From the NCBI GenBank assembly GCA_021521415.1, contig JAIQDT010001736.1:372001-436000 (forward strand): 64,000 nucleotides of DNA, written 5' to 3'. The notes beneath the pieces were generated by a model that was given only the letters and a program-made list of their open reading frames with translations, had not been told where the DNA came from and made no database searches. Every line of letters starts with the position of its first letter. Within the stretch, counting starts at the first letter, position 1. Of the stretch, positions 21,338-33,121 are shown piece after piece. Origin of the DNA: Bidens hawaiensis (lineage: Eukaryota; Streptophyta; Magnoliopsida; Asterales; Asteraceae). The position numbers were made by a program, and so were the translations under genes.

Positions 21338-24300
21338 TCATACCCTTTGCTGAAAAATGGAAAGAATATGATAGTGAGGGTGATTCTCTGGAATTGTCAA
21401 TTCTACAATATCCCTCAGATCTTCCTTGTCCAGAAAGGTCAGGTATTCATCATTTCTTATGATCCCCAATATAAGTCCATATGAGTTGCGAAGAATGTAG
21501 TGGTCTTCTCTGCTGTAGTAGTCCACTTGAGTGATTCTACCATTCTTTTGCACCTCATAATTTGGTCTTATCATGCGCCTTCTCATGCTGATATAGGTGT
21601 TCATGTTGGATAAGGGATTGTTGTTTCTGACTTTTGAAAGATAATCATATTCTGCATCCCTTATCCTCCTCTACGTGTCAATCTTCTGGTCCTCTCATGC
21701 TTGGTCAGTTCCCATTTCTTCTTTTGATTCAGTATAGGAAATCCCTTCTCAGCTTCACCTTTCAGGAGTTTTGACAACTCATTCTGCTGTCTCCCCGGCC
21801 AACTTTCTAGTATCATGATAGTCATACAATTCAAGACTAGCCATTTTCTCCAACTGTTCTCTCTTATTTAAGCAAAATCATCTTTGAAGATTATATCTCT
21901 GAGCTGTCTGCTCTGCATAATTACTTTCAAAGATTGAGAGACTGAGTCATAGTAGAGTGTCATAGGCAGATCAATATCAGGTAGGGGCCTTTCTCCTGTT
22001 TGAGTTCCTGCTCTACTTGACTCTCCCCTGGTTGTTGAAGGGTATTGCCTTGAAGTAGAGGGCCTAGTGGGAATTGACTTCATAGGTTTTGTAGGCCCTG
22101 ATACTTCAAAAGTCTTTTTATACATCCCTTCAATCATCTCAGCGAAGCAATTTAACGAGTTCAGCTAGGTTTTCACCTGCATCTTTGTACAACCTTCCAA
22201 TCATTTCTATTATTCTTTCATCACACAGTCTTCCAGCTGGTACAAATCTTTCACCAACAAAGCTTCTTGGGTTTGTACCTTCCAATAATACTCTCTCTCA
22301 TTCTGCTTTCTGTTCATAGAATAATTGTATCAGTTGTGCTTTACCCAAGTTGTCAAACACTTTCTCATTCATCCCTTTCTGTTTTACCATAACATCTTTC
22401 AAAATTTGAATAATTTCTTCGTTATCCCATGGATTTGTGGGTTCTTCCACTGGTTCAGTCTTTACTTCCACTAGGATAGAAGTATCTTCAATTTCTGCTC
22501 TCTTTCATTCATTCTCAGCCTTTTGTTTATCTCTCAAAGTCATGATCCTCCTTTTCTTGAGAGGGGGTTCAGGTTCAGGTTGAACTTCCCTTTCTTGTGT
22601 AGATGGCTCAGGTTGATATCTCTTTGACTTATTTTTTTTTTGAGTCTATTGTAATGAGATTCAACAGAATCTTTGGACAAGCTTTCCACCAATTCTAGTG
22701 CCATACCCCTATCCATCAAATATCCACACTTACCAGCAATTTCTTCTTCAAAGCTTCAATCTTTTCCGCCTGAGCTGCTTCTTTTGCAAAATTTTCTTTT
22801 TCCTCTCTCTCAACAGCTTCTCTTGTTGTATTGTAAGCTCTTTCAAGATCTTCAAATTTGAAGTGGGTTAGGTCCTTTTCAGACCAATTATGTTTCCTAA
22901 GATATTCTCTAAATATTAGACTGTCCTTGTTTTTCTTCTCCATCATTCTCTTTATAGCATCCCTCTCTCTGTCCAACTTTCTTTGTAATTCATCATCAGT
23001 TAGAGAGGCAAGATCTTCAAATTTGAAACCATGACTTATCAGCTTTATCACCAAAGGATTTTTCCTTTTAGCCTCATTCAAACTTTGTTGTATGTTTGCC
23101 ATTTGTTCTTCTGTCATTTCTACTTGAGGGGACAAGACATCAACTTTTTTAGCTGTATCACCCTGATCATTATCATCACTTTCATCTTCAGTTGTATCTT
23201 CTTTTTCTGTTGATTCATTTACTGCATCAATTTTTTCATCATCAGGTTTTGGAACATTTGGAAGACCTTCAGCTCCTTCTTCTGGCCTTAATGTTTGGAT
23301 AAGAACTGGCCTTAAGGGGCTTTCCTGCTCATCAGGAGTTTCAACAAAATATTTGTTCTTTTCATCCCATTTACCCATTTTGGTAGTCTTTTCCTTCTCA
23401 GATTGTTCATATGCTCTCTTCCTCCTCATATAGATCTTTGCAAACCTGTTAACCTTGTCTGTAAATTGTTTATGTAACTTGGAGAGCCTTTCTTTCATTT
23501 CATCAATTGTTTCATCAGTTTGCCTCTCAGGTTCCTTTTGAGGTTCTTTTTCAGGTTGCTCTTTGGATTGACTGAACATGCTCACTACCATAGCAAGAGA
23601 ATTATCAATTTCTTCAGCCTTTTTCAGATTAATCAATGTCTCAATTACCACTTGATCTTCAACCTCTTCTTCATCAAGAACTTTAGAAATGTTGGCTTGA
23701 TCAATTAAGTTTTCCAGCTCTGCCAGTTCTTCTGCTGATAGGGTTTGGGCAATGTGCTCCCTCTCCCTTGTTTCTTTTAAAACCTTTTCAAGTCTCCTGG
23801 TAGCAGCAGTGCTTTCATCTTCCTCCTCTTCATTTATGTTTTCCTTAATAGGCTCTTCCTCCTCTTCTTCACTTTCAACCACAACTTTAGCTTTGTCCAT
23901 TCTTCTTTTCATTTCCTCCTCTGTTTCTGGTGGAAAATCATCAATATCGTTATCTAAATCATCCATCTCAGCATCTTTCTCTACCCTATGGAACTTATTT
24001 GATCTGTTTATGTTTATGTTAATTCAAGTTCCTCAGTAGCAGGATCTTCCTCTATCACAACATCAGTCTGCACATTAGTTGCAGTCATAACATCTGTCAC
24101 AACATCAGTTGGTACATATGTTATAGCATCAGTAGCAATATCTGTTGTTGCCACTTGATCAGTATCCATATTCTCCATATTATCCTCCCCATCCTTCTCT
24201 CTTCTCAACACATCATCCTCATCTCTTTCAACAGTGTTTAAAACATCATTATTCACATCATAATTTTGTTCTTCACCCCCAGATTTATCAGCTTCATAAT

Positions 24301-26038
24301 CTTCTGCAAATATCATCCTTTCACTACTGTCCTCATCATCACTCTCATCATATGCATTCAAAATACATGCCAAACCATCAGTATCAACAGTTTTCACCCC
24401 TGTATCCACACTATCCTCATTCACCTCCTTGTCAGCTCCAGTTGCCTCATCATGTGAAATACTCTCCCCCTGTTTTGGGGCAGCTGAGGTCTTCTCAACT
24501 CCTGCTCCAGGGTTTGAATTCTAGAAAGTGCATGGGCCAAATGAGCTTTCACTTCCTCATTCTCCTTCCTTAACTCATCATTTTCTCTCCTCAACCCCAC
24601 TGCTTCTATTATCAATTCAAAGTTTCTTTTGTAAAGATTAGAAATATGGGGAGGTGTAGTAGGTGGTGTGGTAGGAAATGGTTCTGGTATAGGGTTTGTA
24701 GTTTGGGTCTGGGATTGAGGTATTGGGTCAGTGGTAGGGCTTAGGTCTTCAATGATATTTTCACTTGTGGAAGGTAAAGGATTAATATTTGGGGGTGTAA
24801 AGGTTTTGGTTTGAATAATTCTAAAAGTAGGTTGGATGGGTTGGTATGAGGTTTGGGTATCAGATGGAAAGGTTTGTAAGGTTATAGGAAGAGGTTCTGG
24901 AATATATGGTTCATGGGTAGGATGGGTTTGAGGTGAGGTTTGGTTCAAGGTTTCAGGTAGGCTTTGTGTTAGGGTAGGTGGTGTTTGAGTGGGTGCGGAT
25001 TAGGTGGTTTGGTCATTTGGTGATGGTGGGTAAGGTGGTGTTTGTGGTGGTGTGGCTATGGGTGTGGTTGGTGGTGTTGGTATGGTTTGGAACTCCCCCT
25101 GAGCTTGTACAGTATAATCAAAGTTACCTTCACCTCCTCCTTCATTACTATCATCATCATTATCTGAATCATCATCTTCAGCATCACCTTCATCCTCACT
25201 CTCACAATCCTTTTCATCCTCCTCTGAGAATAACTCAGGTATAGGAACAACCTCAAAATCTTCAATTAACAGCCATGGTGCAATTTCAAACACTTCCTTA
25301 GGATTGAACCTGCTTGTGCTAGCCAGATTCTCAATCCGTCTATAGGTATTTGGATCTTGCAGTACATGTGTTGTACCAATCGTGGGCAATCCTTCCAACT
25401 CTTGGTTAAAAATAATTTGTAGAAATATGGGATAGGCCAAAAATTTCTTATTGTTCAATTTATTCAAGTTGCTCACTAGTCCATCAAAGATTATTTTGGA
25501 AAAGTTGAATGGCTGATTGAACATAACAGCAACTGTGGCATTGGCCTAATCCCGACTCATCAGTGTCCATGCCTTTTCTAGAGGCAAAGCCCTAAATAAT
25601 GTGGTGTATCAAGAATCTGTATAAGTTGGGGAACATTCCCTTTTGGAATTGTCCTTCGTGCACCGTCCCCTGATAACCCATTGTTTGAACAAATACCTTG
25701 AGTAGATGTTCTATTGTGAGGTGAATAGGGTTGGGATTATCATCATTTAACTGCAAACATCTTCTTATCAATCATTCTGTTACACGTATCTCCTGGTTTG
25801 TAACTGTGGCATCTATCCTTCTTCCATTGACATCGTCATAAAGCCTCGCTGACTGCCAAAAATCAAGCGAGTGATTCCTGTATATCACCGGGTACTCCGT
25901 TAAAGCAAAACGTATATTCAACCGTTGTAACCATCTAATCATCGGAGCAACATCTTCATTATCAGGAGTAATCTGTAAAAGAGCGCACATATTGTGCTTA
26001 TGCTCAAAAGGATAGGCTGGTTGATCATCTTCCGCCAT
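21338..26038 (-). pseudogene. Accessory protein ORF of element B, broken in several frames
   Basis: About 1567 codons from an ATG at 26038 (MAEDDQ, matching MADQ of the copy in D) to a stop near 21338. Blocks: N-terminal domain with EHKHNMCALLQ, IRFALTEYPVIYRNHSLDFW and DATVTNQEIRVTE (26038-25772); a middle part with FNQPFNFSKIIFDGLV and KKFLAYPIFLQIIFNQ (25524-25400); an acidic and Pro/Thr-rich disordered region (25200-24600); a short coiled coil (RRENDELRKENEEVKAHL, near 24590); and a 416-codon acidic, coiled-coil Glu/Lys-rich block (23966-22716). The C-terminal domain is at 21604-21338. Order and key words match D (49918-52998). Function is unknown. It is comparable in position to the extra or env-like ORFs reported for Sirevirus-type copia elements, but I see no signal peptide or membrane segment. 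At least six breaks make it a pseudogene. Confidence 0.75.
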
Positions 26039-26261
26039 ATCTAAACACATAAACAAACACATTCAAAGCAGAAATTAGTCATAAAGTTCACCGCTTTAAA
26101 TAATTTCAACTTATAATTTTGAAGAAGAATAAAAGAAATTTCATTAAGAACCTGATCTTCGACAAGTTTATACCCTACACAAAAAAACAAAGAGTTAGTA
26201 TCATGAGTAATCAAAGCCCATTATTACATAATCATGGTCGGAAAACACTTAATCGAAGCTT

Positions 26262-26410
26262 ACCGAGTCGGATTGTGAGGGATGACAAATTAGGGTTAGG
26301 ATTATTAATGAATGCGATAAGTCGGTTTGTTTTCTGACACGAGAATGAAAGTGGAAGGAGAGAGAGAAGGGAAGTGTGAAAAATTTCTCTAACTCCCTCT
26401 CTTATACCTT
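26262..26410 (-). promoter_or_regulatory. Putative own promoter and spliced leader of the B accessory ORF
   Basis: On the minus strand a TATA-like GGTATAAGAGAGGG (near 26396-26410) is followed by a CT-rich stretch. A consensus donor comes next (CGG/GTAAGC near 26262), then an acceptor (TTTTTTTGTGTAG/GG near 26173) and the ATG at 26038. This suggests independent transcription and a spliced 5' leader. Sites were read by eye. Confidence 0.35.
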
Positions 26411-26499
26411 TTTGAATGTGGGTTTTAAATTCTTTTTGTCGCTTAGTGAGTTAATAGCTGTCATACAGTAACATTATCCATAAAAAATATTAACACTTA

Positions 26500-27550
26500 A
26501 AACCTTACTCGATATATTTCGTTTAGCAAACCTTGTTCGGAAATTTTCTGTTTTTACAAAGCTTGCTAGGTACATTCCACTTTCACAAAGCTTACTCGTT
26601 TCAGAGTCTAGAACATAAAGTAATTTTAGAAATAAATCTAAGTAAAGTGAAGGAAGCTTACTCGAAATACAGGATTGCTCGAGAAATAAATCACAAGACT
26701 AATAATCAAGTATATATTATCAAATAGGTAGCCTCACTAGGAATCAATTAATAATCCCAAAATAATATCTTAACATATTCCTAATTGTCAACCTTGCTCG
26801 AAAGTCTGACAAACACAAACCTTACCCGAAAATGTATAAACAGTTAGCAAATAATCAATCAAGTAAACTGTTACACATAGTGTGCCCGAGGCACTGTTCA
26901 ACAAGCAAAGTGTGCTAGAGTTGAGTTCTAGTCACAAAGTGTACCCGTAGCAAAAGTTTGAATAATTACCAAGTATGTTAAGAGAACACTTGAGAATTTC
27001 AAAGTGTGCTCGAAACATAAAGTGTACCCGGGAAACAAGGTTTGTCCGAAAACACTTGTAATTTCAAATAAACATATTCATATCCTCATAATCATTAAGT
27101 GTGCTAGAATTTAAAGTTTACTTGAGTGACAAATTCAACACACTTAAAATCACAAAGCTTGCTAGAATAAATTCAAACAGCCAATCACATAAGTGTGCTA
27201 GATAGTTTAAAAACATTAAAGCTTTCTGGAAGTAACATTCATTCACAAAGCTTGCTCGACTGACTAACAACCTATAAATATCTTACAAAACAGTTATGTG
27301 CGCTACAAAAACTTGAACTTGTTAAAGATTGTTAGAAAACATATTCACACGTAATCAGATATCAAGCCTGCTCGGAAGGGTGAAATTTCAGATAAAATAG
27401 TAAACTCTACCCGAAAAGTATAAAAACTTCAAAGTATACTCGATATGGAAAAACTTAGACAAAAATGTCTAAGTATGCTCGAAAAGATTATAAATCATCA
27501 AACCTTACTCGAAAATACATATTCAACACTTTGAGGGTAAAATGCAACTC
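26500..27550. repeat. GCTCGA / GCTAGA word array upstream of the B accessory ORF
   Basis: Over about 1 kb, words of the form AAGCTTGCTCGA, AAAGTGTGCTCGAA, AACCTTACTCGAAA and AAAGTGTACCCG recur every 25-50 bases with divergence, more than twenty times. The same word family populates both LTRs of element B. It has no fixed period and is therefore not a classical satellite. Its position between the PBS side and the accessory ORF promoter parallels the TAACGAAT arrays in D and E. Confidence 0.75.
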
Positions 27551-27870
27551 TTTTTGACTTAAACCAACTATCCATCATATTTTTCATTAAAGATCATTGT
27601 TTAAGAGAAAATGGTGCATTTAGAGATCAAATTTCAGTCATGTTTCGTTTCAATTCTGTTTCTTTCTTTTTATGAAAAGATCTCAAGGATGGGATCATAT
27701 TGACTACGTAGCTTTCTCAATACTTCATTCTCAGCATTATTATGACAGTATAGACAGGTTAACAACAAGTTTGAACTTAGCATGAATTTCATTTATTTGG
27801 TGATATGATTAATGTTCAATTAAGATGCATAATAATCTATGGATAAATATGTCGGATATTTAATTTCTTT

Positions 27871-27880
27871 GGTGATACCA
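27871..27880 (-). promoter_or_regulatory. Primer-binding site of element B (degenerate)
   Basis: On the minus strand TGGTATCACC lies two bases after the LTR end, against TGGTATCAGA expected for initiator Met tRNA. Position and first eight bases fit a PBS. Confidence 0.7.
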
Positions 27881-27882
27881 CT

Positions 27883-29046
27883 TATCGGTACCGAATATTG
27901 ATCGGTCACACTCAAAATTAAGTCATAACCCACACAGTAAATGTGTCGACAAGAGGGTTAAAGACGGTTGCTATTTTCGGTAAGAAAACTGTTTGTTAAC
28001 GGCGAAATCAGAAACAAACAGAGTCGTTGCTTAAGGATTAATAAATGTAACAAACACAAACAATCACTCAAAATATTTCCATTTATAGAAAAGATTCATA
28101 CAAATGTTAATCGATTAAGGTTTCTTCTAAGAAATGTATTGTCCGTACTAATTCTATGACAACCGTCACACTTAATCATGAATATTCATTTAGGTCTGAA
28201 AAGTGTAATGTCTGCCAAAATCCGTAGGAGGCGCGCCCTAAAATAATTTATAGGCCTGCCACCTCCTGACAACTGTCATTCTTTCTAGAAACCTTAATGA
28301 TTTATACATAATCATATTACATATTCAAAACTATACTAAATGTAAAAACAGGTCTTCCGGGTAGACTTTATGACATTTGTCTTATCCGAGTAGGCTTTGT
28401 GCCTTTTGTCCTTTACGAGTAGACCTGGTAACCTTGAAGTGTGCTGGTGAACAGTTCTCCGGGTAGACTTTACTTAGAGTATTTTCCTAAGAAAATACTC
28501 ACCTAGCAGACTTCAATCTTCTTGACCATAGCAAACTTCGCTCGATATGGTCTTATGAGCATACTGTTCTTCATGAGTCCCTTCAACCCTTTGTTTGAAG
28601 ATAACTTATTAATCAAACCATAGTGTGCTGGTAACACTGTAGCCTGCTCGGGGTTGAACCTTGCTGGAGAAAGTACTTAAAATATTTCTTGATCACTTTC
28701 AACAAGCATGTTCGGACTACTGTTTATTAATCAAACCTTGCTAGATCTTCCAAATACTTGGCTTTAGAAGCTTGGTTTAGCCAAGAGTTTTTCTAGTTAG
28801 CAAACTATGCTCGGATTGAAGAACACATTTGCTAGATGAAGTGAACCCTACTCGGATCACTTAAGAAGACTTCAAGAATATAACTTTGTCCGATAGGCAA
28901 AATACCTTGCTAGGACAAGTAAAACCCTGCTCGGATGTCCAAGTGTTCTTGGTTTCCATACTTAGCCGTTATCGAGGAGTGTTGAGAAGATTCCAATTTC
29001 CCATAAACTTCTTTAGGTCATTTCAAGTCAAATCTTTGACTCAGCA
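27883..29046 (-). mobile_element. 5' LTR of element B
   Basis: The 1164-bp partner of 20257-21112. It retains a block (about 28115-28435) missing from the 3' LTR, with AGGCGCGCCCTAAAATAAT and several GAGTAGAC/GGGTAGAC words. It ends TTTGACTCAGCA before the GATGA duplication. Confidence 0.88.
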
Positions 29047-30781
29047 GATGAAGCTTGAAGAACTGATTAATTTAATTAATTTTGATTCAGTATGTTCTTG
29101 ATGAAATTGATGCTGGAATCATATTCTAAATGTAATTCCGAAGCTTTGTTGAAGACCTGGGAAGATATGATGCAGATCTGATGAAGTTTTGAGTTTTTCG
29201 GCGATGAAAACCGTTTGTCCGGTGATCTAACTATTTTTTTTCCGGTGAAAAATGCTTTTCTAGCGAACAGTAACAGATTCAACAACCCATTGGTTTAATT
29301 ACTGTAGCTATTCGTTAAGGGTTTCTTAACGAAAGAGACTATTCGTTATTGTTTGAAGGCCATTCGTTAACGGGTATAACGATATGGTTTTCTTAACGTA
29401 TAAGGTCATTCGTGTAACTGTTCTAATGAATGAGGATGGTTATAACGAATGAGAATGGTTATAAAGAGTGAGAATGGTTATTTATAACAAATGTGGGTTC
29501 ATTTGTTATTGGATCTAATGAATTTGGACTGGTTTATGTATAAGCTCATTCGTTGATGATTATAACGAATGAAGTCTGGTTAATTTATAGCGAGTGAGGG
29601 TTGTTAACGTATGTGGACATTGTTAACGAATGAAGACAAGGTTAACGAATGAGGACATTGTTTTGACGAATGTGGTCAGATTAACGTATGGATAACGGAA
29701 GAAGCCTCATTCGTTATTTGAAATCTCATTCATTAATGGTGTAAGTTATAAAAAATATTAAAAAAAAGTGTTTTAAAATAATTTTCTTAAACTAAATGTT
29801 TATAGATCAGTGGGATACTCTTCTTGCTAATCTTGACGACATATTTTCTGGCCGACTTTTTACGCGTATCTACTGGCCGAGGGGGAGTCCACGTGTAATT
29901 TGAAGAGGAGTTTGTTTTTGTTTTTTGAAGATTGTTCAAGACGTTGCTAAATTTGTCAAGAAAAAGGGGAGATAAAAATTTCATAAGAGTTTATTTGGCT
30001 TGTATCTTCCTACGTTTGCAAGGGGTTCTTGAAAAATTACTACAAATCGGGTGGTAATTCATGATTGCAAAGCTACAATTGACTGGGTTCAAGACTGAAA
30101 CTATTCTTCGATTGTTTATTGGTTTGTTCGAGATTGACACCTGACTATGTGGGAAACGAGTGTCTGTCCGTTTACTTCTTTGTGAAGGATTTTGAACTTG
30201 ACTATGTCGGCTACGAGTATTCGGCGGATTACTTCTGGTGAGGGGGGCAATTCTTGAACGGGTTGATTTTGTTGAATAATGCAATACGAGTCTTATCATT
30301 GGATAGAAGAATTTGATTATTCAGAGTTTATTAATATGCCCAAAACTTTAGTGAATCTAAGCGAATGGGATGTAGAAGAGCTTCAAACAGTTTATTTGGG
30401 ATAAACGTTATCAAGAGAGGGAAAACCAAAGTGAAATATGTTGAATGATCGGGTTGTTTATGAAAATGTGTGACGAGGTTAAACGTAAAGATATGTTTTC
30501 TTTACCGGTGATGATGGATAGCTAATGACTTTCTGCTGATTGTTGAAAGATTGGACCATATCATATGCCAGTAGATGATCGGGATGATCACCTGGAGTTG
30601 CTTACTTTTAGGGGGATATCTGATATGAGAGGCTACAAGTTATTGGTTTGCTTAAAGAGATTAACGATATGTCTATCTGTACAAGCCCGAGAATCATCGG
30701 TCAAGGGAGTGTTTGACTGATGATTTGTAGTAAAAAGTGTTCAAGGTTAAAGCATTTGATAGCTACGGAAAATGGGGAGTC
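29047..30781 (+). mobile_element. Internal region of element C, right part
   Basis: Resumes element C after insertion B. It includes a TAACGAAT array (29303-29735), AT-rich sequence and a terminal purine tract (AAAATGGGGAGT, 30769-30780) that acts as a PPT. Counting both sides of B, the internal region is only about 1.96 kb and has no gag-pol motif. C is therefore a non-coding LARD/TRIM-like element. Confidence 0.65.
29303..29735. repeat. TAACGAATG array in the internal region of element C
   Basis: About twenty diverged TAACGAATG/CATTCGTTA words in 430 bp. They are mostly in the TAACGAATG orientation with GAGG or AGG following, and interspersed inverted copies. Confidence 0.8.
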
Positions 30782-31278
30782 CGTAAGTGCATGATTTGGT
30801 GTCCGTAGCCGATCAATTAAGTTAGAGATGCTCTAGTCTTTATGTTTAATGTTATATGGCCATTCCCTATGAGTGAATAGATCCATTCATTATAGACTAG
30901 GCTATTCGTTAAGTTATGAGCCCATTCGTTATGGAGATATAACAAATGGATGCTCATTCGTTAAGTTAATCCCCATTCGTTATAAAGACATAACGAATGG
31001 GAGGTCATTCGTGATGGGAATACCCATTCGTTAAGGATGTTTAACGAATGGGACCTAGGCCTATAAATAGGTAGTTCCTATTCACAATTAAGTAGTGATC
31101 CATGCCTAAATTATCCAAGTACCATTACCATGCCTGATTCTCTCTAGATATAGCTTGTTATCCAAAATTTATTAACTGTAAAAGTTTGAATAAAGTATTC
31201 GTTTAAAGTATCGTCTTGTGTGACATATCATGTTCTGCTATCGGATCCTGTTCATTTAACGTTAGTAACGCTTTCACA
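30782..31278 (+). mobile_element. LTR 2 of element C
   Basis: Aligns with 19525-20013. It begins CGTAAGTGCATGATTTGG (first base mutated from TG) right after a PPT, and ends CTTTCACA. A TATA box CCTATAAATAGG (about 31057-31068) follows the TAACGAAT array. The hairpin arms CCCATTCGTTA (31023-31033) and 31042-31052 are intact. Unusually it is followed by a second PBS-like sequence. Confidence 0.85.
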
Positions 31279-31280
31279 AT

Positions 31281-31292
31281 TGGTATCAAAGC
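31281..31292 (+). promoter_or_regulatory. Second PBS-like site after LTR 2 of element C
   Basis: TGGTATCAAAGC, one mismatch from the initiator Met PBS, two bases after the LTR. A normal 3' LTR would be followed by host DNA. The site implies that a second tandem copy once continued here and was lost. Confidence 0.65.
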
Positions 31293-31786
31293 CAGGTTAT
31301 GTGTACAAAGCCACAAATATTAAACATTGATATTTAAACCACCTTAAGATTAAATATTAAACTCATACCAAGGGTGAAAAAATATTAAAAATCGTGATTC
31401 AATGTTACCAGGGGTATTTAAGAGTGACAAATATTTGAATTCAATTAATCGATGAGTTGGGTGTGTTTTAAGGGAGCGAATTCAATGATCAAAGTAGGGT
31501 TTAGGGTTGAAGAGAGTTGGGTGTTAAAGATAGCTACTTGTGTGGAATAATGATGCATGGCAGGGGGTAGGCGGAAGTGTTAAGGGAGCTGGTGGAATGG
31601 AAGGGTGGAAAGGGTATTTTAAACCTATAATGCGATAAGTTACCATATTCCAACTTATTCAAAACCTATTTTTAGCCTTATCAATAAGAAAATATCTATA
31701 AAGACATTGGTTCCCAAACACAAATAAATAAAAAGGACTTATTCATCCGTCATAAGTTATAAGAGGAAAATAAGGAATCCCAAACA
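31293..31786. mobile_element. Right end of the PIF/Harbinger element with residual element C DNA
   Basis: Non-coding. The last 150 bases contain subterminal words like those at the left Harbinger end and finish with the inverted terminal repeat. The border between leftover element C sequence and Harbinger DNA is unclear. Confidence 0.4.
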
Positions 31787-33109
31787 CATTATCATTTTTG
31801 TGTTATTTGGTTTAAAGGCGTGTCTATGGCCTTTGGCTAAGCAACAAGTTTCACAGTTTAACGTTTGATTAATAGGAAATAATTTAGGAAATAAAATATG
31901 CAAATAAATTGATATATGGGTGCCCCAATATACTGTGCCACAACCAAGCCTCTCTATTTATAGTTCCATGGCCTAACATCACAGTACTATGATGAGCCAC
32001 TTCTTCGACATAGTATGACCCTTGACGTTAAGTACCACGCCCAATGATCACTCCCGTCATGATATCTTGTAAGATTCAGAAGGTCGGGTGCATTAAAACT
32101 GTGCAATTTAATTTCTTTGTCACATAACTAATGGATAATAGTTTATGCGACAAGGATATGACGTAACAAAAACTTGAAAGTTTTAATGTGGGCGACATCT
32201 CAATAGTTTCCCCACTCTTTACGGGACTATTCCCCCATTCGCGGTTTTTATGTAGTTAATTTTTGGTTTATAATTCTAAACAATGTCGGATAATTTAAAA
32301 GTCATGGTGTCGGTAGAACCACTATAAAAAATCCATGATTTATTTAAATTTTAACATGTTTCGGCCATATTAATTTCTCCCATATTTTTGCTTAAGTTAT
32401 TTTCTGAAAAGCATAATCTTGAGGGCTTTTCAATGCATTTTGGCCTGTATTGAAATAGGAAACTTCCTTTTGATTTTTATTAAAATTAATAGATTGTTTA
32501 GGAGGTTTATTAAAGATAACGGATTTTTCAATATGGATATCAAAATTAGAAGATTCTTTAGGGACTTCATGGGAATTAATATGTTCTTCAAGGAGATTAT
32601 TTAGTAGTTTTATAACACGAGGTTAATAAAGCTATCATTACAAATACAAGGGTTCGAGTATAAACACTCACCCCCTTTACCTCTATTGTCGATATTGAAT
32701 GGATGTGTAACGACCTCTCCAACCGGTTCGACACTACCGAAGACTTTGCATCTTTCACCATGGTTACACCGGTCGTCACCACAATTGGAGACTTCATAAC
32801 CGCCCACGGGGATCGCCTCCATTTCCTTGTGTTTTTACTCTTTTTTGTGGTGGACGTTCCACCATTCAGAGAATGCGGCAAGGAGATGATTTATTGATGT
32901 TAGACCTAATCCGTTAGTATGATTTGGCTCAGTGCAACTAAACTGGTTATAGTTTGTTTGAGATATGATGGTTGAGAGTTGGTTGTTTGATTATCATGGT
33001 TTAAGCAACATCATGATTTTGGCATGGCGGATTTGCTACTGTATTTGGCTGTTTTTGTGAGGTAAATGATAAGTAAGAGAAAATAAAAATGATCCTATAA
33101 TCATTCACC
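31787..33109 (-). pseudogene. Copia element A: protease, GAG-pre-integrase and upstream remnants
   Basis: Minus-strand frames give GETIEMSPTLKLSSF-like residues after correcting stops by eye, then RQGSYYVEEVAHHS and EAWLWHSILGHPYI (about 31890-32040). The last is the GAG-pre-integrase motif that precedes the integrase in copia polyproteins. Upstream (32300-32620) a long readable stretch includes EEHINSHEVPKESS. The region 32640-32900 has overlapping ORFs with no gag zinc knuckle. Many stops. It pairs with 13400-14912 as the other half of the element split by Harbinger. Confidence 0.6.
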
Positions 33110-33121
33110 GCTCTGATACCA
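33110..33121 (-). promoter_or_regulatory. Primer-binding site of copia element A
   Basis: GCTCTGATACCA on the plus strand, i.e. a perfect TGGTATCAGAGC on the minus strand, directly abutting the LTR. Confidence 0.9.

Larger units (their letters stand above)
20257..29046 (-). mobile_element. LTR element B with an accessory ORF only
   Basis: A complete insertion with 5' LTR 27883-29046, PBS, leader, one large broken ORF, PPT and 3' LTR 20257-21112, all on the minus strand. It is flanked by 5-bp direct repeats GATGA (20252-20256 and 29047-29051), proving a single integration event. No gag, protease, integrase or reverse transcriptase motif is present anywhere inside. The only coding content is homologous to the accessory ORF that follows gag-pol in elements D and E. 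Mobilisation would have needed proteins from another element. Confidence 0.88.
14899..31786 (-). mobile_element. PIF/Harbinger DNA transposon, split by nested insertions
   Basis: The ends match in inverse orientation: TTTGGATTCCTTATTTT near 14907-14923, and the complement of TTTGGGATTCCTTATTTT near 31762-31779. Inside are the two genes expected of PIF/Harbinger elements, a DDE transposase and a Myb/SANT-like protein. About 11.75 kb of nested LTR-element DNA (19525-31278) and a 643-bp MITE inflate its apparent size; its own sequence is about 4.5 kb. A TTA lies at the right edge (31786-31788), but the left 3-bp duplication is not clear. Confidence 0.65.

Noticed and set aside
23752..25244. Plus-strand ORFs rich in Ser/Leu/Phe or Trp/Val/Gly
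   Set aside because: Antisense shadows of the Glu/Asp-rich and Pro/Thr-rich accessory protein of element B on the minus strand.
32597..32897. Overlapping ORFs, one Cys-containing, that might be a small secreted or zinc-binding protein
   Set aside because: They lie where the gag and protease region of copia element A should be, both frames compete on the same strand, and the cysteines do not form a known pattern.
20016..33121. tRNA-Met-like words (TGGTATCAGAGC)
   Set aside because: Only 12 bases of tRNA complementarity next to LTR ends; these are primer-binding sites, not tRNA genes.
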